DNA of 64,000 nucleotides from Gemmatimonadota bacterium (GCA_022827345.1 JAJDTB010000032.1:124001-188000), one strand, 5' to 3'. Shown: positions 1 through 14,200, counted from the stretch's first letter. Made by a program: numbers and translations. Notes: generated by a model not told the origin, from the sequence alone.

Positions 1-2
1 TC

Positions 3-698
<696 letters not shown>

Positions 699-727
699 CG
701 GCGCCCGGCGATCGGGAGCGACCTCGG

Positions 728-1390
728 ATGCGCGCACCAACCACCCCGCCGGCCGCGCTCGCACGCCGACTTCGCCTGGTGGTGATCACCGACCGGCGTC
801 TGGCCGGCCCCGGCGGAGTCGCCGCGGTCGCGGATGAGGCACTGCGCGCCGGTGCCCCCGCCGTGCAGCTGCGCGAAAAGCACCTGCCGCCGCGAGATGT
901 ACTCCCCCTCGCACGGCACCTCCGCGACCTGACGCGCACCGCCGGAGCCCTGCTCTTCATCAACGACCGTATCGATCTCGCACTCGCCGTCGGCGCCGAT
1001 GGCGTCCACCTCGGACCTTGCGACCTCCCTCTGCAGGCGGCCCGCCGATTCGCCCCGCCCGGCTTCCTGATCGGCTATTCCGCCGACGACCCTGCCACCG
1101 CCCGGGAGGCGGTCGCCCATGGCGCCGACTACATCGGTTGCGGCACGGTGTACGCCACCCGTACCAAAGCCGACGCAGGGGCCGCCATCGGTGTCTCCCG
1201 CCTCGCCGAGGTGGCCCGCTCCGTCGACGCGCCGGTGGTGGGCATCGGGGGCATCACCGCCGAGCGGGCCGCGGAGGTCTTCGCCGCGGGAGCCGCCGGG
1301 TGCGCCGCAGTGGGCGCCGTGATGGCCGATCCGCACCCGGGCCGCACCGTCCGCGCCTTCCTGCGCGCAGTGCCTTCCAGGTATTCATAG
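728..1390 (+). CDS. thiE: Thiamine-phosphate synthase
   Basis: A 220-residue protein of the ThiE/TenI TIM-barrel family, which couples the thiazole phosphate and HMP pyrophosphate to make thiamine monophosphate in the cytoplasm. Visible signatures are VVITDR near the N-terminus, AVQLREK (pyrophosphate/Mg site), INDRIDLALAVGADGVHLG, the phosphate loop region GCGTVYATRTKADAG, and VVGIGGIT followed by GCAAVGAVM. Length is normal for ThiE rather than a fused ThiED. The frame is open upstream, but ATG 728 starts directly before the conserved strand and lies 29 bp after mltG. TenI, the thiazole tautomerase, is the main alternative; the intact RTKADAG loop favours ThiE. No other thiamine gene is in the window. 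Confidence 0.88.
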   Translation: MRAPTTPPAALARRLRLVVITDRRLAGPGGVAAVADEALRAGAPAVQLREKHLPPRDVLPLARHLRDLTRTAGALLFINDRIDLALAVGADGVHLGPCDLPLQAARRFAPPGFLIGYSADDPATAREAVAHGADYIGCGTVYATRTKADAGAAIGVSRLAEVARSVDAPVVGIGGITAERAAEVFAAGAAGCAAVGAVMADPHPGRTVRAFLRAVPSRYS

Positions 1391-1392
1391 CA

Positions 1393-1441
1393 CAAAAACA
1401 TGAACGCCCTGCCCGGAATACTGCATCCGGACAGGGCGTTC
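1393..1441 (-). terminator. Intrinsic terminator of the 23S-5S rRNA unit
   Basis: A 10-bp perfect stem, GAACGCCCTG pairing with CAGGGCGTTC (1402-1411 with 1432-1441), is extended by an inner CCGGA/TCCGG stem around an 8-nt loop. Read on the minus strand, the hairpin is followed within a few bases by a run of five T. It begins 9 bp beyond the 5S 3' end and 11 bp past the convergent thiE stop, so it may serve both strands, though the T-run favours the rRNA direction. Confidence 0.8.
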
Positions 1442-1449
1442 GCAAAGCA

Positions 1450-1567
<118 letters not shown>

Positions 1568-1637
1568 AACGTTCAAGGGCAGAAGGAAGAACCGAACCTA
1601 GGTAAACATGTGTTGAAAATTCGTGGAGGAGGATGCT

Positions 1638-4598
<2,961 letters not shown>

Positions 4599-4884
4599 AG
4601 CCCTCTTCCTCGAATGAACGCCGGTCGGCCGCGTTGCCGCGCCGACTGCGTCCACTCAGTACTCTCGGGCTCGTCCACCGTCGCCTTTCCAACACAGTAC
4701 GCTCGGTCGTCCTGTGGCCCGGAGCTCGCCTGGCGGCGCGCCCCTGTCTCGGACGACCAGAGCGACCTAAGGCTCTAGTACTTCCTTCTACCCTGGTTTT
4801 CAAGCAGCCGTACCGCGCTCCGGCATCGATGTCGGGAGCGCCCGGGCGAAAGTTCGCCACGCGGCGCAACGCGGAAAGACTTGA

Positions 4885-4912
4885 AAGGTAGTCAAGACGG
4901 AGGGGAAGTCAA
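4885..4912 (-). promoter_or_regulatory. Candidate sigma-70 promoter for the 23S-5S unit
   Basis: On the minus strand a -35 box TTGACT (4907-4912) is separated by 16 nt from TACCTT (4885-4890), a reasonable -10 box. It sits about 290 bp upstream of the mature 23S 5' end, a typical rRNA leader length, and immediately downstream of the 35-bp repeat array. A second TTGACT overlaps the spacer. If this is the promoter, the 23S-5S genes are transcribed without a 16S gene. Based on sequence match only. Confidence 0.5.
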
Positions 4913-4925
4913 CACCCATTCTCGT

Positions 4926-5090
4926 CCAACGGCAAATGAGGCCGAACGGGGCGCGGGTTTCCAACGGCAAATGAGGCCGAACGGGGCGCGGGTTTCCAAC
5001 GGAGATGAGGCCGAACGGGGCGCGGGTTTCCGACGGAGATGAGGCTGAACTGGGCGCGGGTTTCCAACGGGAGATGAGGCTGAAGTCCGG
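4926..5090. repeat. 35-bp tandem repeat array, about 4.5 copies
   Basis: Head-to-tail units start at 4926, 4961, 4996, 5030 and 5064. The first two are 35 bp, the next two 34 bp, and the last breaks down after about 20 bp. Each unit begins CCAACGG or CCGACGG, has ATGAGGC(C/T)GAAC in the middle and ends GGGCGCGGGTTT. Copies 1 and 2 are identical; later copies drift towards the transposase side. There are no spacers, so it is not CRISPR. It lies between the putative rRNA promoter and the IS remnant. Function unknown; it could be an upstream activating region, an IS-associated end or simple slippage. Confidence 0.9.
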
Positions 5091-5111
5091 GGCGAAGAGA
5101 TCAATCGGAGG

Positions 5112-6074
5112 ATGATCGTGACACTTCGCACCGAACGGATCGGGACCATCGAGGAGATGCGGGCTTTCGTGGAGGGCGACGAACCGGTGGATTTCGAGTC
5201 CGCCGTACGCTCGTCCGCTTCGAGTACCACGCGCTCAGGAAGCGGACAAGGGCCTGGTGAGGTGGTTCGTCGAGAAGGCAACCGGCTTCTCCGAGACCCA
5301 AGAGGCGACCGCCTCATCGCCCGGCACCGCAGGACCGGGAACATCCGTGATCACCGCCTGAAGCCTCCGGCCCACGCCTTTGCGCGCCGCTACACGCCCC
5401 GGGACATGGCCCTGCTGGCCGAGGTCGACGAGGCCTTCGGCCAGCTCTCCGGACCCGCCACCAAGGTCATCCTGTGGCGCATGCGCCACGTCTACGGCGA
5501 CGAGCCCTTCGAGCGCTTCGCCAGCATCTCCAACGGCCACATCTACAACCTCCGCAAGAGCCGCACTTACCGGACCGGACGCCTCACCTTCCGCAATACC
5601 CAGCCCAAGCCCGTCCCGATCGGCGTGCGCCGCAAGCCACAACCCGACGGCTGGCCCGGCTTCCTGCCCGTTGACACCGTGCATCTCGGCGACCTGGGCG
5701 GCAGGAACGGCATCTACATCGTCAACATCGTCGACGAAGTCACACAGTTCCAACACCTTGGGGCCCTTCGCCGCATCACCCAGCACTTCATGGCCCCCGT
5801 CCTCGAGGACCTCATCTCCGCCTTCCCCTTCACCGTCCACGCCGTCCCTCAGGTCAACGGCTTCCTCTGCGACGACCTCTGTCCCTTCCTCAACTTCCAC
5901 CGGCCTTGCCTCTTCCCCACCGAGGTCACCAGCACCCGCAGCCGCGTCACGAAGACCTACCGCCAGGCAGACGTCGCCACCCGCCACCAGCACTTCCGCT
6001 CGCTCCCCGGCGCCGAACGCTTCCTCCGGCCCGAGGTCACCTTCGACGCCCTCGACCAAAGCGCCGCCGCGTGA
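5112..6074 (+). pseudogene. Degraded IS transposase (DDE integrase-core family)
   Basis: The open frame matches a family of roughly 400-450-residue integrase-core transposases. It begins LRTERIGTIEEMRAFVEG, later carries SNGHIYNLRKSRTYR, and has the first catalytic Asp in VDTVHLGD followed by YIVNIVDEVTQFQHLG. Several lesions are visible. Between about 5190 and 5300 the conserved N-terminal segments VRRTLVRFEYHALRK and ADKGLVRWFVEKATGF occur in the other two frames. After FPFTVHA the sequence jumps in frame to VNGFL...NFHRPCLFPTEV, so the block holding the second Asp and catalytic Glu is missing. The C-terminal tail ends early after FDALDQSAAA. The protein cannot be active. Terminal inverted repeats were not identified. 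Confidence 0.85.
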
Positions 6075-6561
6075 ACCGCCTCTATCCCGCCCGCCGACTC
6101 GCCGGAGACCCTCCTGCTCACCGCTCTCCCCCAAGTCACCGGTTGCCTCTCTCCACCGTCCCGGGGCACTATCGTACCGCCCCCTTCATCCACCACCTGC
6201 CTACGGACCTCGCCTCACCCTCCCGACCTCTCCGCGTTCAGCTTCATCTCCGCATTGGAAATGACTCCCGATTTCGCTTCCTGCTTCCGATCGTCCTTCA
6301 GGCGGAGGAAAGCTCCTGTCTCCATGTTGCGTCTCGCGCCGATGTTCCCGGATAATGGAAGGGCGGAGCCCGAGCTGTCAGGTGTTTCGAGCGGGTGCTC
6401 CCCCGGGGTTCGGAGCCTTTGGAGGCACCCGGCAGTGCGGCTGGCAGAGCCTGTCAAGACGCTGAACCGGATTTTGCGAACGTGCTGGAAGCCGCATTTG
6501 CGACTCATGAAACCGGCCACCTCGCCATGCGGGGCAGCCCCCGTCTCCTGGTGAACCTGTC
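6075..6561. other. Gene-free interval after the IS remnant
   Basis: About 490 bp separate the broken transposase from the cytochrome gene. Short open frames exist on both strands, but their compositions look like chance GC-rich translations without recognisable domains or ribosome-binding sites. The stretch near 6240-6340 is less GC-rich than its surroundings. It probably holds leftover IS sequence and the promoter region of the operon starting at 6562; no clear promoter boxes were identified. Confidence 0.6.
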
Positions 6562-9477
6562 ATGAGCGCCGGGATACGGCGGACCGAGCCACGGCAGCTG
6601 CGCACGCTCCTGCCTCCGGCTCTGAGGCGACTGCTGGCGTTTGCGATTGCACTGGCCGGGTTCATGCTGGCCGACACGCTGTATCTGCTCCTGGTGCGCT
6701 TCGCGGGTCGGGTCGACCTGCACCCGTTCGCACTGGGCGCGGAAAGCCTGCCAGGCCTGTACCAGATACTCCTGCTCGCCCATACGGGTGCCGGGCTGCT
6801 CCTGTCCGCCCTGATGCTGGCCTTCCTGGTAGCGCACCTGCCCAGCGTGTGGGTGCGATATCACACGGGGGCAGCGTGGACCGGCGCACCGTACACCGCG
6901 TTCGGGGTTGTTCTCACCGTGAGTGGCCTCTTCATTCTTACCGCAGCCGCGAACGAGGAGAACAGTTGGGCTTGGTGGCTGCACGCCGGGATGGCACTAC
7001 TGGCTGTCGCCGGGTACCTGGCCCATCGCGCGGTAAGCTACACGCGCCCGCCCGCATCTGGGATCGCCCGGTTTCTGGGTGCGTCCACGGCCGCGGGCAT
7101 GGTGCTTTTCGTGGCCCACGGACTGGTGGCTATGGGTGGCTCCGCAGGATCGCCCGGGGTGCCGGGCACGGCAGGTGTGGACGTCGCCGGCGGCGTCAAC
7201 CGGGACGCGAGCAGGCTGTTGAGAGGCGACTTCGGGCCGTCCGGATGGGTGCCTGCGGGCGCCGTGCCGCCCGAGAGCCCGTTTTTCCCCTCACCCGCGA
7301 CCACCACAACCGGAGAACTCCTCGCTGCTTCCATCCTCGCGCCCCGCGAGTCGAACGCGAGTTCCGAGGCAATACGAGCGGAAGCCGCGGCCCGTGGTTT
7401 CGTCGTCGACACGCATATCGGTGCGGAGAGCTGTGTGCGTTGCCATGCTGACGTCGTCGAACAGTGGGCGACTTCGGCGCATCGGTTCGCGTCGTTCAAC
7501 AACCCGTTCTACGAGGCGACGATCGTTGCAATGCGCATGGAGTCCCTCGAGCCCAACCGGTGGATCGAGCGCCACCTGGCGTCCCTCGGTGCTGGCAGGG
7601 ATGAGGTCGGGCGGGCCAAAAGCAAGTGGTGCGGCGGATGTCACGACCCCGTCCTCATGTTCGGCGGATCGATGCTGAACGAGATCGACAGAACCTCTAT
7701 CGAAGCGCAGGCCGGGCTCACCTGTTTGTCGTGTCACGCAATCGACCGCGTCCACGACCGCACCGGGAACGGGAACTACAACATCGCGGATCGATCGGGA
7801 GACCCCTATATCCTCTCGTCCTCGCCACCGGGATCGGTGGGCCGCCTTCTTCACGACGCCGCTCTGAAGGCCCGACCCGCGGTGCACGCCGCGCGCATGC
7901 TCAAGCCGTTCTTTCGGACCAGCAGCTATTGCGCGACATGCCACAAGGTCGGTCTGACCGAGCCCGTCAACGGCTACCGGTGGCTTCGCGGCCAGAACGA
8001 GTTCGACAGCTGGGACGACGGCGGCGTGTCGCTCAACGCGGCCCGCACTTTCTACCTTCCGGAAGCACCGCAGAATTGCCAGGACTGCCACATGCCCCTC
8101 GAGCCCGCGTCGCAGGACCTCGCCGCGGAGAACGGGATGGTGCGTTCGCATCGGTTTCTGGCGGCCAACACTGCTCTCCCCTTCTTGAGGGGCGATACGG
8201 CCACGATGCGCCGCATCGAACACTACCTGCGCGCCGGGAAGGTGCGCATCGACATCTTTGCGGTGCGAGTCGCCGAGCCGGGATTGTCCCTGCCTCTCAC
8301 GAGCGGAGAATCGCAGGTTCCGGCGGCCACACCGGTCACCTTCGATGTCGTGGTCAGGAATCTGGGGGTCGGACATACGTTTCCGGGAGGCACCAACGAC
8401 TCCAATGAGGGGTGGATCGAGTTCATTCTGACGGACACCCTGGGCCGCCGCGTCGCCGCGAGCGGCTTGATCGGAGACGATGGGCACCTGGACCCGTTCG
8501 CTCACACCTTCAAGTCGCTCCTGGTCGACAGTGCCGGCAACGCGATCCACAGGCGTAACGCGCAGGATATCCACACGACCGTATACGCGAATGTCATCGG
8601 TCCCGGAAGCGCCGACCTCGCGCACTATGAGCTGACCCTCCCGGCCACGTTGGCCGGCTCGGCCCTCACGCTCACCGCACGCCTTCTCTGGCGTAAGTTC
8701 GACCGCACATACAGCGATTTCGCCTTCGCGTCGAACCCCGCCGGGTTTCGTGCGTTCGATGCCCCTCCGGAGCTGCCGATTACCGAGATCGCCTCCGACA
8801 CGGTGCAGATCGTCGTGACCAGGCCAGGGAGTGACATCGCCCGTGCACCGGGTTCGCCCAACTCCGACTGGACGCGTCACAACGACTACGGAATCGCGCT
8901 TCTGCTGGAGGGCGACACACGGCGAGCGGCCCAAGCATTCACCCGCGTGGAGGAACTCGTTCCGGGTCGGGTCGACGGTCCGCTCAACCTGGCGCGTACG
9001 GCACTCGCGGAAGGAAATCTCGGGCTGGCCTACGAGGCGCTGGATCGCTCGGAAGCGGTCGAGGCCGGCAACCCGCGGGCCGCCTGGGTCTGGGGCCGGG
9101 TGCTTCAGGAAGACGGCCGTTACGAAGACGCCGTCCTCGCGTACCGGCGTGTCCTCGAAACGTTTCCGGGAGACCGCGCGACCTGGCGTGCGCTGGGCAG
9201 AACCCTCTTCCTCGACGGCCGTCACGAAGAGGCGCTCGCGGCTTTGGCGCAAGTCCTCGAAATCGATCCTGAGGATCGTGTTGCCCACTATCATCGCATG
9301 CTGGCACTTCGGGCGTTGGGGCGTGATGAAGAGGCCGCGCGCGCCGAGGCGGCGTACCTGTACTACGCGGTCGACGAGGCCGCTCAAGAAGTGACGCGGG
9401 CCTATCGAGCCCGGGAGCCGGGCGCCAACATCATGGCGCAACAGATTCCGGTTCATCGCCTGAAGGTCGTCAGATGA
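6562..9477 (+). CDS. Membrane pentaheme c-type cytochrome with C-terminal TPRs
   Basis: A 971-residue protein. The first roughly 200 residues contain about five hydrophobic segments, such as LLAFAIALAGFMLADTLYLL and FLGASTAAGMVLFVAHGLVA, resembling a membrane cytochrome b or anchor region. Five CxxCH heme c motifs follow: SCVRCH (Cys291), WCGGCH, TCLSCH, YCATCH and NCQDCH, to about residue 510. A beta-rich region contains VGHTFPGG, a motif seen in related multiheme proteins. Residues 770-970 form TPR-like helices. The hemes should face the periplasm or cell exterior and carry electrons; the partner is unknown. The stop overlaps the next start by 4 nt (ATGA), so the two genes are translationally coupled. 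No catalytic site such as a nitrite-reductase lysine ligand was recognised. Confidence 0.82.
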   Translation: MSAGIRRTEPRQLRTLLPPALRRLLAFAIALAGFMLADTLYLLLVRFAGRVDLHPFALGAESLPGLYQILLLAHTGAGLLLSALMLAFLVAHLPSVWVRYHTGAAWTGAPYTAFGVVLTVSGLFILTAAANEENSWAWWLHAGMALLAVAGYLAHRAVSYTRPPASGIARFLGASTAAGMVLFVAHGLVAMGGSAGSPGVPGTAGVDVAGGVNRDASRLLRGDFGPSGWVPAGAVPPESPFFPSPATTTTGELLAASILAPRESNASSEAIRAEAAARGFVVDTHIGAESCVRCHADVVEQWATSAHRFASFNNPFYEATIVAMRMESLEPNRWIERHLASLGAGRDEVGRAKSKWCGGCHDPVLMFGGSMLNEIDRTSIEAQAGLTCLSCHAIDRVHDRTGNGNYNIADRSGDPYILSSSPPGSVGRLLHDAALKARPAVHAARMLKPFFRTSSYCATCHKVGLTEPVNGYRWLRGQNEFDSWDDGGVSLNAARTFYLPEAPQNCQDCHMPLEPASQDLAAENGMVRSHRFLAANTALPFLRGDTATMRRIEHYLRAGKVRIDIFAVRVAEPGLSLPLTSGESQVPAATPVTFDVVVRNLGVGHTFPGGTNDSNEGWIEFILTDTLGRRVAASGLIGDDGHLDPFAHTFKSLLVDSAGNAIHRRNAQDIHTTVYANVIGPGSADLAHYELTLPATLAGSALTLTARLLWRKFDRTYSDFAFASNPAGFRAFDAPPELPITEIASDTVQIVVTRPGSDIARAPGSPNSDWTRHNDYGIALLLEGDTRRAAQAFTRVEELVPGRVDGPLNLARTALAEGNLGLAYEALDRSEAVEAGNPRAAWVWGRVLQEDGRYEDAVLAYRRVLETFPGDRATWRALGRTLFLDGRHEEALAALAQVLEIDPEDRVAHYHRMLALRALGRDEEAARAEAAYLYYAVDEAAQEVTRAYRAREPGANIMAQQIPVHRLKVVR

Positions 9478-11249
9478 AGCCGCGCGGTGGGTGCGGCGGG
9501 CGCAAGGGTCTGGAGCGATTGCGGTCCTGGGCGCCCTTGATCGCGTGTGCCGGGGGCGCGTGCGGCGAGCCGGCGACGGAGCGCGCCGTGCCACAGTACT
9601 CGGAAACGTCATACGCGACGAATCCCCGGGGCGAAGTGACGACCCGGCTGCACTTTACCGAGATCACCCGGGAAGCGGGGATCGAATTCCAACATGTGAC
9701 CGGTGCCTTCGGTGAAAAGTGGATGCCCGAAACGCTCGGTAGCGGAGCCGCCTTCTTCGACTACGACAGCGACGGAATGCCCGACCTCCTGCTGGTGAAT
9801 TCGAATTGGTGGCTCGGCCACGAAGGTTCGGGGGAGCGGCCGGTCCAGCGGCTGTACCGCAACCTCGGCGGCGGGCGTTTCGAGGACAGAACGGCACCGG
9901 CGGGCCTCGATGTGTCGCTCTACGGGATGGGAGCGGCCGTGGCGGACTACGATGGCGACGGCGACCCCGACATCTACCTTACCGCGGTGGGCACGAACCG
10001 TCTGCTGCGAAACGACGATGGCGCTTTCACCGACGTGACCGTCCAGGCCGGTGTGGGCGGGGACCCGCCGGGGGGACCGCCCGCGTGGTCGACCGGGGCC
10101 GCCTGGGTCGACATCGATCTCGACGGCTGGCTGGACCTGTTCGTCTGCAACTACGTGCGGTGGACGCCTGAGACCGACCTTTTCACCACGATCGACGGAA
10201 CCAACAAGTCCTACGCCACGCCGCATCAATACCGGGGGGAGTCCTGTCGCCTGTACCGGAACCGGGGACCCGGCGAGAGCTTCGCGGACATCACCGACGC
10301 CGCGGGTGTTCACAATCCTGATGGAAAGTCGCTGGGCGTAGCGGTCACAGACTTCAACGACGATGGCTGGCCCGATCTCGTCGTCGCCAACGACACCCAG
10401 CGCAACTTTCTGTACAGGAACCGGGGCGACGGAAGCTTCGTCGACATCGCCGTGCGCGCCGGCGTGGCCTTCGATGAAGCGGGACGCGCCCGTGCGGGCA
10501 TGGGCGTCGATGTCGCGGATCTGACCGGAGACGGAGGCTGGGCGATCGCCATCGGGAACTTCGCACACGAACCGATGTCCCTGTTCGCGAAGATCGGCGA
10601 CGATCTCTTCCAGGACCGCGCGGGTGCTGCGGGCCTCTCTCGACCGACGCTGATCCCGTTGACCTTCGGCGTCGTGTACGCCGACTTGGACCTGGACGGG
10701 GCGCTCGATATCGTCGCGGCGAACGGCCATATCGAGCCCGGAATAGCCGCGGTCAGACGGGAGCAGAGCTTCGCCCAGCCCCCGCAGCTCTTTGTCGGCG
10801 ATGGCGCTGGAGCGTTCGTCGACGTCAGCGATTTGGCGGGCGCCGATTTCCGGCAGCCGCTCGTGGGGCGTGGTGTCGCCACTGCCGACATCGACGGAGA
10901 CGGTGACCTCGACCTGCTGTTCACGGCAAACAACGGCACGCCCAGGCTTCTGCGCAACGACCTGGATGGGGCATCCGGGATCGGAGTCAGCCTCTTCGGC
11001 GCGGCGCCCAATCACCGTGCGCTGGGCGCGTTGGTCACCGCTTACGCAGCCGGACGGACACAGCGGCGTTTCGTCGCCACGGGCTCGTCGTATCTTGCGC
11101 AGTCTTCGCTCATGCCGCTCTACTTTGGTCTTGGAAACGCGGGGGGCGCGGACAGTGTCGTGGTACGGTGGCCGGTCAGCGGCAGCTTCACGCGGGTGGG
11201 GCACGTCGCGGCGGGTGAGCAGGTGATCCTGAGGGAAACGCCCAGATAA
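9474..11249 (+). CDS. FG-GAP/VCBS-repeat lipoprotein with ASPIC/UnbV domain (CRTAC1-like)
   Basis: A 591-residue exported protein. The N-terminal hydrophobic stretch ends in LIAC, a good lipobox. The body consists of about seven FG-GAP/VCBS beta-propeller blades with Ca-binding loops of the type DYDSDGMPDLL, DYDGDGDPDIYL and DIDGDGDLDLLF. The last roughly 90 residues (LGALVTAYAAGRTQRRFV, then LYFGLGNAG and VVVRWP) are an ASPIC/UnbV domain. Such proteins are extracellular or outer-membrane scaffolds of unknown molecular function. It overlaps the upstream cytochrome by 4 nt and is followed 19 bp later by another FG-GAP protein, so all three are likely one operon and perhaps one surface complex. 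Confidence 0.85.
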   Translation: MKPRGGCGGRKGLERLRSWAPLIACAGGACGEPATERAVPQYSETSYATNPRGEVTTRLHFTEITREAGIEFQHVTGAFGEKWMPETLGSGAAFFDYDSDGMPDLLLVNSNWWLGHEGSGERPVQRLYRNLGGGRFEDRTAPAGLDVSLYGMGAAVADYDGDGDPDIYLTAVGTNRLLRNDDGAFTDVTVQAGVGGDPPGGPPAWSTGAAWVDIDLDGWLDLFVCNYVRWTPETDLFTTIDGTNKSYATPHQYRGESCRLYRNRGPGESFADITDAAGVHNPDGKSLGVAVTDFNDDGWPDLVVANDTQRNFLYRNRGDGSFVDIAVRAGVAFDEAGRARAGMGVDVADLTGDGGWAIAIGNFAHEPMSLFAKIGDDLFQDRAGAAGLSRPTLIPLTFGVVYADLDLDGALDIVAANGHIEPGIAAVRREQSFAQPPQLFVGDGAGAFVDVSDLAGADFRQPLVGRGVATADIDGDGDLDLLFTANNGTPRLLRNDLDGASGIGVSLFGAAPNHRALGALVTAYAAGRTQRRFVATGSSYLAQSSLMPLYFGLGNAGGADSVVVRWPVSGSFTRVGHVAAGEQVILRETPR

Positions 11250-11268
11250 CAGCCAGGGAGACTTCGGC

Positions 11269-14200
11269 ATGAAGCCGCTGAGGCTCAGTTTCGCAATCGC
11301 GGTGGCAAGCACGGGGCTGACGGGGTGCGATGTCGGGGCGCCCGATGCCGCGGAGTTGTTGACAATCCGGTCCATCGGGCTGGCCCACCTCGAGGAGAAC
11401 AGGCTCGAAGAGGCCGCAGCCGAGTTCGGCCGCCTGGTGGAGATGGCCCCGGGCGATCCGGCGGGCTTCGCCAATCTGGGACTCGCCTACCTGCGGATGG
11501 GGCGGCTGGACGATGGCGAGGGCGAGGTGCGCCGAGCCCTCGCAATCGACCCGGAAAACCCCGATGTGCGACTGATCCTCGCAGACATTCTGCTCGCCGG
11601 CGAGCGGGCGGGTGAGGCACGGACGGAACTCGAGCGAGCATTGTCGGCCGACCCGAGGCACGCAAGGACTCTCTACGCTCTGGCGCGTCTAGACGCGGAC
11701 TCGACCGGATCCGAGCCCCGAATCCGTCGCGCGGCGACACTCGGGGATCTCGCCAGTCTCCAGCCCGGCAATGTGACGGTGCGTGTAGAGCACGTGGAGG
11801 CGCTGCTCACGGCCGGGAATGCCGACTCCGCCGCAGCCGGACTCGAAGCACTGCGCCAGATCGTCCCGGTGTTCCCCGTGGAAGGCCAGGATCTCTTCGA
11901 CGCGGCACTTCTCTCGGCCCGAGACGGCGACGATGCGGATGCGCTTGCCGCAGTGTTGCCCTTTCACAACGTCATGCGCACGACGCCGGCCTATCAGCGG
12001 GGTCTGCGCGAACTGCGCGGACCCGGTGGTGTGCTGGCAGGCTTCCCCCTCGTCACCTTCAGCGAAATGGCCGGTGCCGGAGAGCGCGACGCCGGGACCG
12101 TCCTGGCCGGGACCCGCTTTACGGATGTGACCGCGTCAGCAGGATTCCCCCCTGGTGGATCCGCGGCCGATGGGAGTGCGTTTGCGGTCGTCGACTTCGA
12201 CGGGGATGGAGACCAGGATGTCTTCGCCGGCGGCAGTCTGCTTCGCAACGATGCGGGGGTCTTCACCGACGTGACCGGTGACGCCGGGCTCGCCGGGCCG
12301 CGCTCCGCAGCTGCTCTGTTCGCCGACCTCGACAACGACGGGACGCTTGACCTGTACCTGGCCCGTCCCTCCAGCGGCGTGTACTACCGCAATCGCGGTG
12401 ACGGCGCCTTTGTGGACGCCACCGCGTCGCTGGGAGTTGCGCTCCCCTCCGGCACACCTCTCTTCCTCGACTACGATCACGACGGGGATCTCGACCTTTC
12501 ACTCGCCGCGCCCGATGCGGGGATGATGCTGCGGAACAACCTCGACGGTACTCTGGCCGATGTTACCGAACCCGCGGGCACGGAGGGCGGCAGGGCCTCC
12601 GGCGGGTCGGCGGCGTTCGGCGACTTCGACGACGATGACGATCTCGATTTCGTGGTCGCCGACCCCGGGGGGGCGCTGCGGTTGTACGACAACGAGCGTT
12701 CAGGCCGGATGGTCGAACGTGCGGCCGAGCGCGGTCTGGCGGGGGAAGGCCAGGGCGTCGTCTCGGTGGGTGACTACAACAACGATGGGCAGCTCGACCT
12801 CCTCACCGGCCCGCGGGGTGGTCCGGGCATCACCCTCTGGCACAACCTGGGCGGAGGCCGCTTCGAGGCCGACGACCGCCCCGAGGCCCTCCTCGAAGGC
12901 ACGGCAGGCTTCGTCGTTCACGACGCGATCTTCGTCGACTTCGACAACGATGGCTGGCTCGACATCGCCCTCGCCGGCGAGTCCCGTTCGGGCGAAGGGG
13001 CCATCAGGCTCTACCACAACGCTGCCGCCGGGCGCTTCGACGACGTGTCGCATATGGTACCGCCGCTCCCCCCGATGCGTCGCATTGCGGCGGCGGACTT
13101 CGGCAGCGACGGAGACCTCGACCTTTTCGCGTTGACCGCCGACGGCTCGGGAAGGCTGCTGCGGAACGACGGCGCAAACGCGAATCGCTACCTCAAGATG
13201 CGGCTGGTCGGACTCTCCACCGGCAGCGGAAAGAACAACCACTTCGGTCTCGGAGCCCGGATCGAAATCCGCGCAGGCGCCCTCTACCGGACGCTCGTCG
13301 TCGCCGAGCCGGAGGTGCACGTCGGGCTCGGCCAACGCCCGCAGGCCGATGTCGTGCGCGTGCGATGGCCGAACGGCGTGCCCCAGAACATCCTGTACAG
13401 CGGCGCGAACCAGTCGATCGTGGAGGAACAGATCCTCAAGGGTTCGTGCCCGACGCTCTTCGCCTGGAACGGTGAGCGATTCGAATTCGTCACAGATGTC
13501 ATGTGGAAGAGCGCGCTCGGGATGCCGGTCGGACTCATGGCGCGGGGCGACGCCCAATACGCCCCACCCGGGGCGTCGCAGGAGTACCTGCGCATTCCGG
13601 GCGATGCGCTGCGCGAACGAGACGGCAGCTACGAGTTGCGCATCACCGATGAGCTATGGGAGACCTTCTATGTGGACAAGGTGGAACTGATTGCCGTCGA
13701 TCATCCCGATTCGGTGGACGTCTTCGTCGACGAGCGCTTTGTCCCCCCGGGGGAAGATGTCCAGCTGGAGCTCCATCAGGTCTCGGACAGGCGGCGGCCG
13801 CAGTCCGCATCCGACCACCTGGGACGGGACGCGCTCCCGGCACTGTCAGCGCTCGACGATGTGTATGTGGGCGGTTTCGAGCCGCTCCGCTACCAGGGCG
13901 TAAGCGAGTTGCACGACCTCGTGCTCGATTTGGGGGATTTTGCGCCCGCGCAGCCGGTGCGGCTGTACCTGCGCGGGTGGATCTTCCCGACCGACGCCAG
14001 CATCAACGTCGCGCTGTCACAATCGCAGGTACTCGCGACGGTGGCCCCGTATCTGCAGGTGATCGGGGACGACGGCGAGTGGGAGACCGTGGTGCCGGCG
14101 CTCAGTTTCCCTTCGGGAAAGAACAAGACGATCGTACAGGACCTGACCGGACTGTTTCCCACTGCCGACCACCGCGTTCGCATCCGTACCAACATGAACA

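Noticed and set aside
4600-4890. Search for a tRNA or 16S gene upstream of the 23S gene
   Set aside because: No cloverleaf-like sequence or 16S landmark was found in the leader region.
4926-5090. Repeat array considered as a CRISPR array
   Set aside because: Units are directly adjacent with no spacers and their sequence drifts; no cas gene is nearby.
6255-6554. A 99-codon reading frame in the gap before the cytochrome gene
   Set aside because: No RBS, no domain, overlapping equally long frames on the other strand.
7291-9612. Long antisense reading frame of 773 codons opposite the pentaheme cytochrome
   Set aside because: High-GC third-position effect; the plus-strand frame has heme motifs, membrane helices and TPRs, the antisense product has no recognisable features.
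9609-11474. Long antisense reading frame opposite the FG-GAP gene
   Set aside because: Mirror of the calcium-loop repeat codons; composition rich in Arg, Val, Asp, with no domain.
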